DNA from: Chishuiella changwenlii
Lineage (GTDB): Bacteria; Bacteroidota; Bacteroidia; Flavobacteriales; Weeksellaceae
Reading direction: 5' to 3'
DNA length: 64,000 nt
Assembly: GCF_900142565.1 (NCBI RefSeq)
Contig: NZ_FRBH01000007.1
Span: 124,001 to 188,000, forward strand
Shown: positions 63,388-64,000 of the stretch, piece after piece
Numbering within the stretch: position 1 is the stretch's first letter
Layout of the letters: the number at the start of each line of letters is the position of its first letter
Program-made: the position numbers and the translations under genes
Notes under the pieces: model-generated
What the model saw: the letters and a program-made list of their open reading frames with translations, nothing else
Databases searched by the model: none
What the model was told of the DNA's origin: nothing

Positions 63388-64000
63388 CTATTCTATTCTC
63401 AACTCAGCTATAATAGGGAAATGATCAGATTTAATGTTTTCTCCACGATAGAAATTTGTCACATTAATAGATTTGGAAACCCAACACTGATCGATATTTG
63501 TTCTAAAAAGAGGAATAAAAGCATTCCAAGAATTATTTAATCCGAAGCCAGAACGAGCATCCTTCATTTTGTCTGATTGTACTAATTTAAAATTGGGTGA
63601 ATAAACTGTCGAATTCAAATCTCCAATTAATATAATATTAGAAATTTTCATTTCATCAATCTCTTTTTTCATTAATTGATATTGCTTATTTCTTCTTTCA
63701 AATCGTGCCTGATTTGGTAATGGAGGAACAGGGTGTGTTGCCAAAATAGAAAGAGATTTACCGTTAATTTTTAATTCTCCAATTAATGACGGATGCATTT
63801 CATCAATATAATTTTTTGTAACAATTGTATCAAAGGGAGTTTTAGAATAGATGGCTATTCCGAAATTATTATCTCGAACTTCTTCTTTAAAATAAGGATA
63901 TTCTTTTCTAATGAAATCAATATTTTTTTGCCAATCGGGAGTTAATTCTTGTAAAACTAAAACATCAGATTTCTCCGTTTTTAAATAATTCTTAAGCTCT
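63388..64000 (-). CDS. Endonuclease/exonuclease/phosphatase-family protein (partial)
   Basis: The C-terminal part (about 204 aa) of an EEP-superfamily protein; the start lies beyond the right edge of the window. Visible motifs are DVLVLQELTPDW (metal-binding Glu), SILATHPVPP, IILIGDLNSTVYSP (Asp/Asn catalytic pair), TNIDQCWVS and SDHFPIIAEL (catalytic Asp-His). Members include nucleases, phosphoinositide phosphatases and sphingomyelinases; the target is unknown. Confidence 0.88.
   Translation of the reverse strand, partial: ELKNYLKTEKSDVLVLQELTPDWQKNIDFIRKEYPYFKEEVRDNNFGIAIYSKTPFDTIVTKNYIDEMHPSLIGELKINGKSLSILATHPVPPLPNQARFERRNKQYQLMKKEIDEMKISNIILIGDLNSTVYSPNFKLVQSDKMKDARSGFGLNNSWNAFIPLFRTNIDQCWVSKSINVTNFYRGENIKSDHFPIIAELRIE

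Noticed and set aside
1-64000. CRISPR arrays, transposases, phage or toxin-antitoxin modules.
   Set aside because: No regularly spaced repeats, integrase/transposase motifs or small paired toxin-like genes were found on either strand.

Overview
The window looks like the chromosome of a low-GC Flavobacteriia member (Bacteroidota). Supporting signs are Bacteroidota-type promoters (TTG, 18-20 nt, TAnnTTTG), two SusC/SusD pairs, a type IX secretion C-terminal sorting domain, TonB receptors, LptC and PpiD-type envelope genes, and a strong AT bias. Gene content suggests a Weeksellaceae-like organism, but the genus cannot be fixed from this sequence. I see no phage, transposase, CRISPR array or plasmid gene; most of the window is ordinary core genome.

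Layout. 1-380: the 3' end of a probable rseP gene, then two identical tRNA-Asn genes. 380-1807: a fluoride riboswitch in front of a CLC-F-type fluoride exporter. 1874-5237: a secreted protein of unknown function, then a four-gene operon (small membrane protein, CrtA-like protein, unknown protein, alpha/beta hydrolase). 5248-9539: meaB, a membrane-anchored AraC-type regulator, and feoA-feoB with a small Cys-rich companion gene. 9710-15409: rplU-rpmA, a REP-like inverted repeat, a thioesterase with thiL, two tandem universal stress proteins and a flavoprotein. 15547-18350: a FadL-type outer-membrane transporter with a GDSL-like lipoprotein. 18495-21681: thrS-infC-rpmI-rplT, in which infC appears to start at a non-canonical AUC codon. 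21802-35692: PAP2 phosphatase, omega-amidase, tRNA-Phe, an OMP-lptC-ppiD envelope cluster, mrp-nfu iron-sulfur genes, small enzymes, and pabB-pabC. 35752-39695: a SAM-I riboswitch ahead of a TonB-dependent receptor, followed by an APC permease. 39867-43203: a T9SS cargo protein, bcp-recA, and an endonuclease III without cysteines. 43245-51862: a surface-polysaccharide locus (two flippases, one glycosyltransferase, an asparagine-synthetase-like protein, two methyltransferases, a deacetylase and a FemAB-like protein). 51915-62459: yjjG and two SusCD pairs with nearly matching SusC N-termini. 62668-64000: a secreted unknown protein and a partial EEP-family nuclease/phosphatase.

The best second-look items are the two riboswitches and the genes they control, the AUC start of infC, the cysteine-free endonuclease III, the unknown operon at 2551-5237, the asparagine-synthetase-like gene in the polysaccharide locus, and several genes whose promoter -7 box lies only 4-6 nt before the start codon.
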